A stretch of DNA of 64,000 nt from Tetrahymena thermophila SB210 (taxonomy: Eukaryota > Ciliophora > Oligohymenophorea > Hymenostomatida > Tetrahymenidae): positions 897,493 through 961,492 of the forward strand of contig NW_002476554.1 of the NCBI RefSeq assembly GCF_000189635.1, in the 5' to 3' direction. The translations under genes and the position numbers were made by a program. The notes below the pieces were generated by a model that was given only the letters and a program-made list of their open reading frames with translations, did no database searches and was not told the DNA's origin. Below, piece after piece: positions 50,852-63,813 of this stretch. How positions within the stretch are numbered: position 1 is the stretch's first letter; every line of letters begins with the position of its first letter.

Positions 50852-53051
50852 TCTAAATTTATTTCTAAAGTTGTTAAACGAGAATGATTTCTTAACTTTG
50901 TAAATAAACCAAAAGCTCCTCTGTAAAATATCCAATTTTGACTGATTTTAAATAAAATTAATATATATATATATTCAATTTATTCTTTTGAAAAATTATA
51001 AATTTAATTTAATTTTATTAATCTTTATTTTAAATTTATACCTTAAATTTATAATAAAAATTTAGAGATTAAAGCAATTTTCTATAGTGTACCCAAGTGC
51101 ACATAGGCCATTATCTCCAATATAATTCTAACTTTTAATTCATTTTTATAAAATTCAGTTAATTTATCTAAATGTTAATGAATACAATTTCATAAGTAAA
51201 AATTAAATTAAATTTATTTTACTCTGAAAAATCAAGAGTTAAAGATTTAAGATTTTTACTAAGCCCATTGCATAATTCGATTAAACCTTTATCTGTTATT
51301 CTATTTTAGCTTAAAAATATTTATTTATTTAATACTAAAATTTAGTTAGTAATATTTAAAATAAAAATATTGCTTGATATAGATTTTATCTAACTAAATT
51401 TTACCATGATAAATTAAGGATTAAATTGGTAATATTAATGCAACTTTTTAATTCATCTCCAATAATTTTGATTCCTTTGTCTCCTATCTAACATTTCCTT
51501 CAATAATTTTTTTTGAGAATGATTTTAATTAAAATAAATTAATCTAAAACAGAAATTAAAATAAGTTAATCTAAAACAGAAATTAAAATTTTAGCTCTAC
51601 CTTAGGTTTAAATCTAATTTCTAAAGATTTCGAAACTTTCCTAAACTAATAAATCCATCTTATATATCTGCCGAAAATAAAAAATTACTATTTTATCTTT
51701 TAAAGTAAATATTTTTATTTGATTTTAAATTATCATAATTTATCTTAAATACTAAAAATAATTGTTTTTAAAATTTTTGAATCAATGAAACATTTTTTAA
51801 CTTTAATTTTATCATACATGAATTTACATTCATTAAATTTACTTTAATCTCAAAATTATCTAATTTATCAAAATTAATTTTTAAATACCATAAATAAATT
51901 CTCATTAACTAAGGTATAAAAATAAAATTTTTAGAAAGGGTATAAGTCATAAATGTGAAGGGAGATAAGTTAAGTACCTTAATATATGAGAATTTATAGT
52001 AAATTTAAATGTTAAAATGAAATTTTTAAAAATATAAAACTTATTTTTTAGTTATTAAAACATCATGAGCAAAAAAAGTTGACTAAAAAAATACAAATAA
52101 ATAAATTAATTATGGTATTTATTTATTTAGAAAAAAAAAAATCAGCATTTTTAAAAGCTGTTTTTATTTAGTTTGTATTTCATTCTTTTAAAAATTTTAA
52201 TAGGGAAATAATATTATTTATAAAATATAATAATTCTTAAAATAAAAATAAATTCTTATCAAATTATACAAAGAAAAATTAATTAAATATTATTAAATTA
52301 AACATAATTTTACTCTAAATGAATCTTTAAAATATTAACTTGTTCGCATATTATGGCACCTTAGAGTAATTATTTAACTTCAAAGCAAGTAATATTATTT
52401 TAACTTAATTTAAAAATATTTACTTAATTTTTAATATTTATTAAATTTAAATAAAATTTTATTCAATTTAATTGAAATTTAAATATTATTTAAAATAAAA
52501 AGTTAGGTTTATTAGTAAAATTATTTAATATTAATTCATGTAAATATTACAAATCAATTTTATTTTTACTTAATTAATAATATTAATAATTTTAAACCTA
52601 TTGAGAATATCAAGAAATTAAATTAAAGATTTTTATATTTGGAATTTTTAGTTTATTTACTTTAAAATCAGTTCTAATTATATAAGATTAGTACATGAAC
52701 TTAGCCCAACACCAATCCAAAATAAAGACGTATTTGAAATTTTACTTTCACTTTTTATTTAAATAAAATGATAGATATGAATAGGAAATACAACATTTCA
52801 AAAAAATATATTAAAATACCTTAAATCCAAAGTAAAATGTGCCAAATTTTAGCATTCTTTTAATTGAATCTGTATAGCAGTAGCTTTTTCTATATTTATG
52901 TCACTTTTACTAATAAATATGTAAATAATTACTAAAATTTTAAAAGCAAGCAGATATTGAATATATATAATTTATTAATTAATTTTACCGTAAATTTAAA
53001 TTAAGTGTATTTTCTTTTTTTTAATTCAAAATCTGATTATTTAAAAGAGAC
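50852..53051 (-). CDS. Diverged leucine-rich-repeat gene (ends uncertain)
   Basis: At least nine LRR-like exons of about 63-93 bp: 52989-53051, 52820-52903, 52661-52750, about 52314-52379 and about 51837-51905 (both weak), 51601-51687, 51405-51497, 51223-51309, 51042-51131 and 50852-50941. Well-placed ones begin with one base and end with two bases of a codon, as in the two other LRR genes. Examples: NRITDKGLIELCNGLSKNLK with SLTLDF; CQIGDKGIKIIGDELKSC; NYIGDNGLCALGYTIENC with FNLQIFIINL; GVGLSSCTNLIQLELIL. Repeats differ strongly from each other, unlike the near-identical exons of the LRR gene at the left end, so it is an older member of the family. Introns are only about 70-110 bp. I see no clear in-frame TGA in the strong exons. 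Candidate ends: MGSCITQKKNISTIK with ATG at 53553-53555, and a stop at 50726-50728; both unproven. It may be partly decayed. Confidence 0.65.
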
Positions 53052-54149
53052 CTAATTTATTATAAAAATTAACTAAGTATTTATTTAAATATTTATTAAA
53101 TTAATTCATTTACAATTTGAAATTTTTATCAATTTCTCCCTCATTTTTTTCTTTTTAAACCTATTAATTTTCCTGAGGTTTTTCTGGTAAGGTATTCTAG
53201 CTATTAAGTTTGTAAAAATAAATAAAATAATATAATAGGTAAAGTATACTATATCTAATAAATTAAAATAAAATCATAGCTATATAAGATTTTATTTAGC
53301 TCAATGAAATTAAAGTTAAAGTTTTTTTTAGAATATAAAATATTTTTGTTTTAAGAGATAAATTTATTTACATTAACACCTATTAATCATTTTAATCAGT
53401 ATTTTGGATATCCTTTTATATGTTAATTATCTTTTAATATATTAAAATAAAATTTTAGACCAATAATTTTACAATAGATAAGCTAAATAAAAATTATTAA
53501 ATGTTTTTACTTTGATAGTAGAAATATTTTTTTTTTAAGTAATACATGAGCCCATATTTATTTATTTAATTTTAATTTTTCTTAACTTCTATTTGATCTC
53601 TTATTAATTATATTTATTTATTTATTATCTTAATTTCAGTAAAAAATTAAAAGTTCAAGGCTTTAACTCAAAATTTATAACTAAAAAAAGTAGTAAGTAA
53701 ACTAAATTTTTAAATAATATTTACTAAACTTATCTATTATCAATTTTCTAATAAAAAGTAAGTAATTGCTGAGCTTTTATATTTAATAACAATTTTTTTG
53801 ATAAATGAAATAAAAGATATATCTATGTAATATATTCTTTAAATTTAATTTTTTGATAAAGGTTGAAGTAATTTATTTAAAATATCTTTAAATTTAATCA
53901 TACATAGTGTGTTTGAAATATTTAAAAAAAATAATTTTTAAAAACTAATTTGATATAAATTCAATGTTTTTGCTTCATAAAAATTTCAACAATATTATGA
54001 TTCTTTAAATATTCTAATTTTAGTTTATTTAGTGAAAAAAATTCCTTTAAACAAAATAAAATATCTAAATGATAAACATTATAAGTACAATAGAAATGAA
54101 TTTAATATAGAAATAAGTATTAATTACTGAAAGAAATAATTATTATAAT
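53052..54149. other. Region upstream of the diverged LRR gene
   Basis: AT-rich; includes a possible first exon of that gene (MGSCITQ..., ATG at 53553-53555 on the minus strand, followed by a GTAAAAAC donor) and, from about 53850 to 54150, a segment similar to 61030-61358 that belongs to the duplicated block downstream of acyl-CoA synthetase copies 2 and 3. Confidence 0.45.
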
Positions 54150-56666
54150 TCATTATGTTGCATATAGTTGCTTTATTATCTCTTTGTAGTGTTCTCTTGC
54201 TTAGAAGCGTATTAATTTAAAGGAAGAAGAACAAATGTCTAAAGAGATAAATGATTTAGGCTCAAGATAAATTTTCATGGCCTGCTCAAATGCAAACAGC
54301 TTGCAAGATTTACCCTTTTCAACTATTGTTTTCTAGTAGAATTAAATAATATCTTTATTATTGCATAGCTCTTAAAGATCTTCAGTTTCAATATTTAGTT
54401 CCTTAGCAATTACTTTAATTTCTTTAGGATTAGGAACAACTATACCTACACAATAATTTTGTAACGAATCTCCATAAAGGAAAACTTCTTAAACACCTCT
54501 AGCTGTGCAATATATGTTTTCTACTTTTTCAGGAGCAATATATTCGCCTTAGCTCAACTTAAATATATTTTTCTTTCTATCTATAATCTATAACGATCCA
54601 CTAGGCCATAAACAACCCTTTAATTAAAAACACAAAAAGAAAATTAATTCAAGTCAAATTTTCTTAAAAATGCTAAAATTGTTATAAAAAATTTTTACAA
54701 TATCTCCTGAATGAAGCCATCCTTCTCCATCAATAGCTTCTTTTGTCTTTTCTTCATCCTTGTAATACCCAGCAAACACAGATGATCCTCTCACACAAAT
54801 TTCACCTCTTGGGTAACTTTCACCAAGTTCATTTTTGTCTGTAGATAAATAATTCATTTCAGGGACATCTATCAACTTCATTTCTAACTATCCACAAATA
54901 CCTCCTACTGTTCTAGGTGCTTTGACATCATATCTAGATGTGCAAAATTCAAGTCCCATTCCTTCTGTTTAGCCATATGCTTCATAGATAGGACAACCAA
55001 GAACAATTTTAAAGAAATTCAAAATTTCTGTTGAAATAGGAGCTGACGCACTAAGTGCTAATCTAATTTTACCACCAAAAGCCTACTTCATCTTATTGAA
55101 AACCAACCTTAATACAATATAATTAAAATCTTTTAAGAATAAGAATTAAATTAATTTACTTACTTATCATATAAAATATGATGATATTAATTTTTAGTCG
55201 TAAGATTGTGTAGCTTGGATTAAATTGCGTATTTGACTAGTAAAGCTTAAAATCCCTTAAGTTTGTTAATTTCATTCTAAATAGCTTCATAAAATCTATT
55301 AAATAATCTAGGTACTAAAATCATCAAGGTTGGTTAGCAATCTTGAAGGTCATCTTTCAACTTCTAAATATCTCCTCCAAAAAAAGCAATTTTAGTTCCG
55401 GTGTACCAACATACAGCATTAAATATTCTTTACATAGAATGAGGCAATGGCAAAAAGCATAGCATACTATCATTTTCGTTTGGATCTTTTTCATCTAATG
55501 CTGCTATAATAGAAACAAAATTTCTATGAGTCAACATTACACCTTTGGGTAAACCTAAATTATTTAAATTAAACATTTTTAATTTAAATAAAAATAAATA
55601 ACTTTATACCAGTTGTCCCTGAAGTGTAGCTAAATGTAAAAACTTAATCAGGTTTTATATCTTTAGGCATTTCTTGCATTTATTATTTTCCTTGCTAAAT
55701 TAAATCTTTAAACATTAATAAATTTAATCCTGCTTTCTTCACTTATTCTATTAAATTTTCCTCTAAATCATCAAAAGATACAATATTCCTCAAATTGTAA
55801 GTTTTAGGTCTTATTTAATTATTTTAAAAGTTTTTATTTTTATTTTATTTTCTATCAAAACAAATTTGATAAATTTATTAATAATTTTATTAAAAAATGT
55901 TTTCAATTTAAATTTTTCATTAGAAATTCTTAAAATTTTTTTCTATATAATTTTATTTTTTAAAAAAAATATTTAATTTAATTGGAATTATTTAAATAAT
56001 GAATGATTGATAATTTATTAATTAAAATTAAAAACATATTTTAAATTTCTTTTTTTACATTAATAATATTAAGTATTTTAATTTATAATTAATTACACTT
56101 GAAGTATTAAATTAATTGATTGTTGCGAGCAAAAACAAGTTGTCATTTATGTCTATTCAAATACATATGATGTTGTTTCAGGATCCAGAGTATCATAAAA
56201 AGGAACTAAAGTAAAATTATAAAGAGCGCATGCCCAATCAACAGTACTCCATTCTATTCTATTTCTTGAGTTTATACCTTAATTAATTTATATATTACAG
56301 GTTAAGAATTATTTTGTAAATCATTAAAAAAGTACCAATTAATCTTAGATTCAAATTTTTATATTCATTTGTTTAATATGACAAGTTTAAGTTTTTAATT
56401 GATGAGCCTATAGCTTTAGCATCTTCAAATTCTTCACCATAAGTTTTATAAGTAAATTTGTTTATCACTGGATCCCTCTTTCCGATAAACTCTCTATCTT
56501 TGAATTTAGAATGTGAGTTTATTAGGAGATCTTAAAGATTTTATATCTCCTCATTAGGATATTTAACTATCTCCTGCTAGTAATTGACGTGTCTATAAAT
56601 AGCGGTCTCTCCTTCCTTTTTTTCAGTAACAGGAACTGAGTAAATGTATGATTAATTTCCTCCCAT
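54150..56666 (-). CDS. Long-chain acyl-CoA synthetase, copy 2
   Basis: Same gene structure as copy 1. Start [20 protein letters not shown], stop TGA at 54150-54152 after KQLYATQ. Motifs in order: [71 protein letters not shown]; a GRVR-equivalent region reading [65 protein letters not shown] and [13 protein letters not shown]. The substitution SGSAPIS (copy 1) to LSASAPIS is seen in both copies 2 and 3. All catalytic motifs are intact, so it should be an active fatty-acyl-CoA synthetase. MGxxxS again suggests N-myristoylation. Nearly identical to copy 3 (61359-63813), including synonymous sites and most intron sequence. Confidence 0.93.
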
Positions 56667-57296
56667 TTTTTTTAATAATAATTTAATTGTTATTATTTTA
56701 ATTTATGATATCTTAATTACTTGATGACTCTCTTTTTAAGCTTGTATTATTCTATTTTTATTTTAATTCAAGCTGTTGTTTACAAAATTTTTCAGAACAT
56801 TTAAAGATGGATAGAAAAATATTTTAGAATTCAAAACTTAATGTTTATATTTTTTGGACTCTTTTATTCCATATTTACATGGAAAATAATTTTAACTAAA
56901 CATAAAATCTATCTTTTTTATAGTAAGTAAACCTTATTCTTAAATGTATTTGAAAAAGATTTGGTATATCAATCAAAATAATTAAATTTTAAATAATCTA
57001 AAAAGAATTAATCAGATAATAATTTAAATCTGAAGTTATATTAAACACTTACTGTTTTTATATGTTTTAATTAAATTTTATATTATTGTTAATATATGAT
57101 GGTCAGAATTGACACTTTTTCCTTACCCAAAACATAGGTTTAAAGTTAACTTTTTTTTCTTAACTAATGATCTTGAAAATAATAAAATATATTATTTTCA
57201 AAAGAACATTTAATGTATATTTTCTTATATAACTATAATAGTAGAAATCCTCTTTCTTTGTTAGTTAAAAATAAGACAAAACTTTTTAAAAATTAT

Positions 57297-57469
57297 GATC
57301 AGATATTGAAAAGATCTTATCCAAATTTTATAAGATATATAATCTTTTATAAAATATGTTACTTTTATTTGATATCATTTAATTATAATTAGATTTACAG
57401 ATTTGCAAATATTAATACATACTTTCAGATTAAAACCTTTAAAAAATTAAGTCATCAAAAAGTAATAAT
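57297..57469. repeat. Dispersed direct repeat, unit 1
   Basis: Begins GATCAGATATTGAAAAGAT and ends AAGTCATCAAAAAGTAATAA. The second unit at 57745-57935 has the same order of blocks (ATATAATCTTTTATAAA, TTTGATATCATTTA, GATTTGCAAATATTAATACA) with small insertions. No reading frame or terminal inverted repeat is evident. Confidence 0.85.
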
Positions 57470-57744
57470 ATTAACAATCAATATTTTTTGTCAATTTTAA
57501 TTAATAAATAATAAAAGAATTGTCTAGTTTTTTTGCAGCTGCTACCAATTTCAATTATTCTAAAGATTGAAAAGTATAAAAATATTATCAATTATAAAAA
57601 TTTATTTTCTCTTAGCTAAAATAATAATCTAACTTTTAAAGATTAAAATAACTTTTATATAATTGACTCAAGTTAATATGTGTCAATTATCAATTAATTT
57701 AATCTATCATACTAAAAAAAAAGATAAAATAATGTAAAAACTTA

Positions 57745-57935
57745 GATCAGATATTGAAAAGATAGATAGTATCCAATTTTATAATATATATAATCTTTTA
57801 TAAATATGTTACTTCTATTTGATATCATTTAGTATTTTTATAATTATGAATCTTTCATTTACCGATTTGCAAATATTAATACATACTTTGAGATTAAAAA
57901 CCTTTAAAAAATTAAGTCATCAAAAAGTAATAATA
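57745..57935. repeat. Dispersed direct repeat, unit 2
   Basis: Second copy of the repeat at 57297, same orientation, about 275 bp further on. It has a GATAGATA insertion near its start and an extra AT-rich block in the middle. Similarity fades after AAAAAGTAATAATA. Confidence 0.85.
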
Positions 57936-58927
57936 AAAAAATCAAAATTGTCAAATTTAATTAGTAAATACAGTATTTTCAAATCAAGTAAATCATAAAT
58001 ATTTAATATTAAATTTATTTATTTATTTCAAATTAATGATATTAACAAAAAGAAAAAAGAATTTATACCTTTTAATAAGATTCTGATTGAAATTGTCATG
58101 ACTTAATTTTACATTTATTTTTATAAGTGAAATATAATATTTTCTTTAATTTTTATTTTATTTTTGGAAATTATTTTTATTTATTTATAGCCAAACTTCT
58201 AATTAAAATCTAGTGGTTTGGCTATGTATTACTGAGTTTAAAATTAAATAAAAATATATATGAAATTGTTAGTTCTAAGCCATTTTTTTTTAATTCATTT
58301 TTATTTATGATAAATTTTGTTGAAATTTATAAATGTTATAAAAAATGTTTAAACTCAAAAAAAACAGGGTAAACTATTAGAAAATGGTTATTTAAAATAA
58401 TATCGAGGATATTAAGATATTAATAGATTACCTATCTTCACTCTCTGAATTTTAAAAGCTTTAGAGAGTAAAGTATTAATTGTACTCTATTTATTAAAAA
58501 TTTATATAAGTAGGTATAAATGCACTTATTTGATGGTTGCAATCTATATACTTAAATAACTTGTGCTTGCAAAAAAAAACTTATGGGATTAGATAATAAT
58601 TCAATATATTATAATTATTCCCATCAATACTTGGATAAAAGATAAAAATCTACTATTTAACATTATTTTTATTAAATTTAAGGACATTAATTAATTACTA
58701 TAATCTTTTCAAATATGACTAACTGCCCATCTCTAATACCTACTATATTTTTAAGTAAATGTTTTAAATAATAATATTAAGATTTAATAATGAATATTAA
58801 TTTTATTTTTTTGTGATATCTCTTCATAAAAGCAAATTTATAAATGAATATTTGATAATTACTATATTTATTAATTAATTAAATTCAATAAATTGCTACT
58901 CAATATTTTTGAAAAAAAAAATAAATA

Positions 58928-60799
58928 ATGTAATAGATTAAATAATACAAAGAATTAGAAGAAGTAATTATTTATTTTTATATTAATATCCTTTAAATTT
59001 TTTTTATTAATAAAAAAGTTTTTAAACTCTTCACTTTAATCTCATTAGGTTCTCCATATTTATCTAACGTATATTTAAATAAAAATATTTAAAAATTTTT
59101 TATTTTAACTTTAAATTTATTTAAAAAAATAATTTTTATAATAGAAATTCTCATTTTCTTTTTATTGTGCTTGCTTGCATTTATTTCTTCTTTCTTTGTT
59201 AATTTAGCTCATTATTTTATTTATTTTTAACTTTTGCTTTTATTTTTCATTAATCTTATTATTTCATATTTTTTCTACATTTTTTCCTTCTAAATAACTA
59301 ATTAATTATTTATTTTTTCTTCAATATTTAAAAAGTTTCAATAAAATTGAATCAACAGGTGCATCAGGCTTAGGTTCTGCTTTAGCAAAGTGCATTAATC
59401 TCTCAAATTTGACACTTTATCTTAGGTAAAAACAGTTTATTTATTTTAGATTGTGATATTTTTAATTATAAAACGAATTTAAAACAATAAAGCTCATTTT
59501 TCTTTTTCTTTTTATTGTGCTTCCTTGCTTTTATTTCTTCTTTCTTTGTTAATTTAGTTCATCATTTTATTTATTTTTAACTTTTGCTTTTATTTTTCAT
59601 TAATCTTATTATTTCATATTTTTTCTACATTTTTTCCTTCTAAATAACTAATTAATTATTTATTTTTTCTTCAATATTTAAAAAGTGGAAATTATATTGG
59701 TCCAGCAGGTGCATCAGGCTTAGGTTCTGCTTTAGCAAAGTGCATTAATCTCTCAAATTTGGCACTTTATCTTAGGTAAAAACAGTTTATTTATTTTTGA
59801 TTGTGATATTTTTAATTATAAAACGAATTTATAACAATAAAGCTCATTTTTCTTTTTCTTTTTATTGTGCTTCCTTACTTTTATTTCTTCTTTCTTTGTT
59901 AATTTAGCTCATTATTTTATTTATTTTTAACTTTTGATTTTATTTTTCATTAATCTTATTATTTCATATTTTTTCTACATTTTTTCCTTCTAAATAACTA
60001 TATAATTATTTATTTTTTCTTCAATATTTAAAAAGTGGAAATTAAATTGGTGATAAAGGTACATCAGGCTTAGGTTCTGCTTTAGCAAAGTGCATTAATC
60101 TCTCAAACTTGACACTTGGTCTTAGGTAAAAACAGTTTATTTATTTTTGATTGTGATATTTTTAATTACAAAAATTAATCTAAAACAATAAAGCTCATTT
60201 TTCTTTTTCTTTTTATTGTGCTTCCTTGCTTTTATTTCTTCTTTCTTTGTTAATTTAGTTCATCATTTTATTTATTTTTAAATTTTGATTTTATTTTTCA
60301 TTAATCTTATTATTTCATATTTTTTCTTCATTTTTTCCTTCTAATTAACAATTTAATGATATATTTTTTCTTCAATATTTAAAAAGTGAAAATTAAATTG
60401 GTGATGAAGGTACATCAGGCTTAGGTTCTGCTTTAGCAAGCATTAAACTCTCAAATTTGACACTTGATCTTCGGTAAAAACAGTTTATTTATTTTGGATT
60501 GTGATATTTTTAATTACAAAAATTAATCTAAAACAATAAAGCTCTTTTAATTTATTTGATAGCTTTTTTATGATTATTTTTTTTATTTTTTTATTCTACT
60601 AATATTATTTTATTTATTAATTTAAATTTTTAATTTAAAAGTTTATTCTATTTAATTTTAATTCAAAATTTACATAAATTTATAATAAAAGTTTGAACAA
60701 TTTGAATGAATAATAAAAATTCAAAGTAAAAAGTAAGTGTGTTAAATCAAAAAGATTAGTCGTCTTTAAAATATAACTCTGATGATAAACAAGTAGTGA
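58928..60799 (+). CDS. Short leucine-rich-repeat gene, four LRR exons
   Basis: Complete small relative of the LRR gene at 760-8464, about 160 residues. Exons: 58928-58963 (begins MQQIKQYKELEE), 59019-59068, LRR exons 59336-59425, 59686-59775, 60036-60125 and 60387-60473, and last exon 60760-60799 (ends LMINKQ, TGA). LRR units read like GNQIGDKGTSGLGSALAK with NLSNLTL. All introns start GTAAAAACAG after LRR exons and end AAAAAG. The fourth LRR exon is 87 bp because one codon is lost (GCAAAGTGC to GCAAGC), keeping frame. First, second and last exons align codon for codon with the large gene, which fixes both ends. Exons 1-3 and their introns are almost identical, so the array grew by recent exon-intron duplication. 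Function unknown. Confidence 0.85.
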
Positions 60800-61358
60800 A
60801 AAAAGATGAATAAATATTAAATGTTTGAATAATTAAAAATTATATGTTTTATAATATTATATTTTGAAAAAGTTTTTTTAACCTTAATAAAAGATAGATT
60901 TAATGATTGTTTTTTATATTTTTATAATTCATATTTTTATAAGTTAATAAATAGCTTATAATATATAGAGAAAAAGGTGTTCTAGCGCCTTAGACCAAAT
61001 TAACATTTATAATCATTTTATATCAAGTAATTTTTTTGATAAAGGTTGAAATAATTTATTTATTTTAAATTAACTTTAACTTTTATCATACATACATAGT
61101 TTGTTTGAAATATTTTTAAAATATTATTTTTAAAAACTAATTTTATATAAATTCAATATTTTTACTTCTAAAAATTTCAAATATATTATGATTCTTTAAT
61201 ATTCTAATTTTAGTTTATTTAATAAAAAAAATTGATTTATTCAAAAATAAAATATCTAAATGATAAATATTATAAGTAGAATAGAAATAACTTTTATATA
61301 GAAATAAGTATTAATTACTGAAAAAATCATTTTTATTTATATTTATAATCAAGATAAT
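60800..61358. other. Convergent spacer between LRR and ACSL copy 3
   Basis: AT-rich. From about 61030 to 61358 it is similar to 53850-54149 and so belongs to the duplicated ACSL block. Confidence 0.5.
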
Positions 61359-63813
61359 TCATTATGTTGCATATAGTTGCTTTATTATCTCTTTGTAGTG
61401 TTCTCTGGCTTAGAAACGTATTAATTTAAAGGATGAAGAACAAATGCCTAAAGAGATAAATGATTTAGGCTCAAGATAAATTTTCAAGGCCTGCTCAAAT
61501 GTAAATAGTTTGCAAGATTTACCCTTTTCAACAATTGTTTTCTAGTAGAATTAAATAATATCTTTGTTCTTGCACAGCTCTTAAAGATCTTCAGTTTAAA
61601 TATTTAGTTCCTTAGCAATTACTTTAATTTCTTTAGGATTAGGAACAATTATACCCACACAATAATTTTGTAACGAATCTCCATAAAGGAACGCTTCTTA
61701 AACACCTCTAGCTGTGCAATATATATTTTCTACTTTTTCAGGAGCAATATATTCGCCTTAGCTCAACTTAAATATATTTTTCTTTCTATCTATAATCTAT
61801 AACGATCCACTAGGCCACAAACAACCCTTTAATTAATTAAACACAAAAAGAAAATTAATTCAAGTCAAATTTGTTTGAAAATGCTAAAAGTGTTTTAAAA
61901 AATTTACAATATCTCCTGAATGAAGCCATCCTTCTCCGTCAATAGCTTCTTTTGTCTTTTCTTCATCCTTGTAATACCCAGCAAACACAGATGATCCTCT
62001 CACACAAATTTCACCTCTAGGGTAACTTTCGCCTTGTTCATTTTTATCTGTAGATAAATAATTCATTTCAGGGACATCTATCAACTTCATTTCTAACTAT
62101 CCACAAATACCTCCTACTGTTCTAGGTGCTTTGACATCATATCTAGACGTGCAAAATTCAAGTCCCAGTCCTTCTGTTTAGCCATATGCTTCATAAATAG
62201 GACAGCCAAGAACAATTTTAAAGAAATTTAAAATCTCTGTTGAAATAGGAGCTGACGCACTAAGTGCTAATCTAATTTTACCACCAAAAGCCTACTTCAT
62301 CTTGTTGAAAACCAACCTTAATAAAAAATAGTTAAAAAACTGTTAAAAATATGAATTAAATTTAATTTACTTATCATATAAAATATGATGATATTAATTT
62401 TTAGTCGTAAGATTTTGTAGCTTGGATTAAATTGCGTATTTGACTAGTAAAGCTTAAAATCCCTTAAGTTTGTTAATTTCATTCTAAATAGCTTCATAAA
62501 ATCTATTAAATAATCTAGGTACTAAAACCATCAAAGTTGGTTAACAGTCTTGAAGGTCTTCTTTCAACTTTTAAATATCTCCTCCAAAGAAAGCAATTTT
62601 AGTTCCAGTGTACCAACATATAGCATTAACTATTCTTTACATAGAATGAGGCAATGGTAAAAAGCATAGCATATTATCATTTTCGTTTGGATCTTTTTCA
62701 TCTAAAGCTGCTATAATAGAAACAAAATTTCTATGAGTCAACATTACACCTTTGGGTAAACCTAAATAAATTTAACAATTTTAATTTTTAAAAAATAAAT
62801 AACTTTATACCAGTTGTTCCTGAAGTGTAGCTAAATGTAAAAACTTAATCAGGCTTTATATCTTTAGGCATTTCTTGCATTTACTATTTTCCTTGCTAAA
62901 TTAAATCTTTAAACATTAATAAATTAAATCCTGCTTTCTTGACTTATTCTATTAAACTTTCCTCTAAATCATCAAAAGATACTATATTCTTCAAATTATA
63001 AGTTTTAGGTCTTTTGTTATTTTAAAAGTTTTATTTATTTTATTTTCTATGAAAAAAAACTTGATAAGCATAAATTTTTATTAAAAAGTGTTTTTCATTT
63101 AAATTTTTAATTTAATTTTTTTGAAAATTTTTAATTTTAATGATAATAATTAAGTAGCGATTGATAATTTATTTACTATAATTAAATAAATATTTTAAAA
63201 CTTTTTTTTTAATTAATAATATTAAGTATTTTAATTTATAATTAATTACACTTGAAGTATTAATTTAATTGATTGTTGTGAACAAAAACAAGTTGTCATT
63301 TATGTTTATTCAAATACATATGAAGTTGTCTCAGGACCTAGAGTATCGTAAAAAGGAACTAAAGTGAAATTATAAAGAGCGCATGCCCAATCAACAGTAT
63401 TCCATTCTATTCTGTTTCTTGAATTTATACCTTAATTAATTTATATATTTAAGATTAAGAATTATTATCATTAAAAAAGTACCAATTAATCTTAGATTCA
63501 AATTTTTATAGTCATTTGTTTCATATGACAAGCTTAAATTTTTAATTGATGAACCTATAGCTTTAGCATCTTCAAATTCTTCACCATAAGTTTTATAAGT
63601 GAATTTATTTGTCACTGGATCCCTCTTTCCGACAAACTCTCTATCTTTGAATTTAGAATGTGAGTTTATTAAAAGGTCTTAAAGATTTTATATCTCCTCA
63701 TTAGGAGACTTAACTATCTCCTGCTTGTAATTGACATGCCTATAAATAGCGGTCTCTCCTTCCTTTTTTTCAGTAACAGGAACTGAGTAAATGTATGATT
63801 AATTTCCTCCCAT
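61359..63813 (-). CDS. Long-chain acyl-CoA synthetase, copy 3
   Basis: Closest relative of copy 2. Start [20 protein letters not shown] at 63813, stop TGA at 61359-61361. P-loop [59 protein letters not shown] and [20 protein letters not shown] are all intact. Differences from copy 2 are scattered and mostly conservative or silent (for example [11 protein letters not shown] versus [11 protein letters not shown]), and no frameshift or TGA was found, so it looks functional rather than decaying. Intron positions are the same as in copy 2. Predicted MGxxxS N-myristoylation is shared. It converges on the short LRR gene. Confidence 0.93.

Larger units (their letters stand above)
56667..58927. other. 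Long intergenic region with a direct repeat
   Basis: About 2.3 kb between divergent genes (ACSL copy 2 on -, short LRR gene on +). Contains a two-copy direct repeat at 57297-57469 and 57745-57935. The last 250 bp (about 58810-58927) match the 5' flank of the large LRR gene. No other gene-like sequence. Confidence 0.5.

Noticed and set aside
55095-55110. AAACCAACCT as a chromosome breakage site
   Set aside because: It resembles part of the Tetrahymena 15-mer but the rest does not match, and it encodes residues at an exon end of acyl-CoA synthetase (repeated in copy 3).
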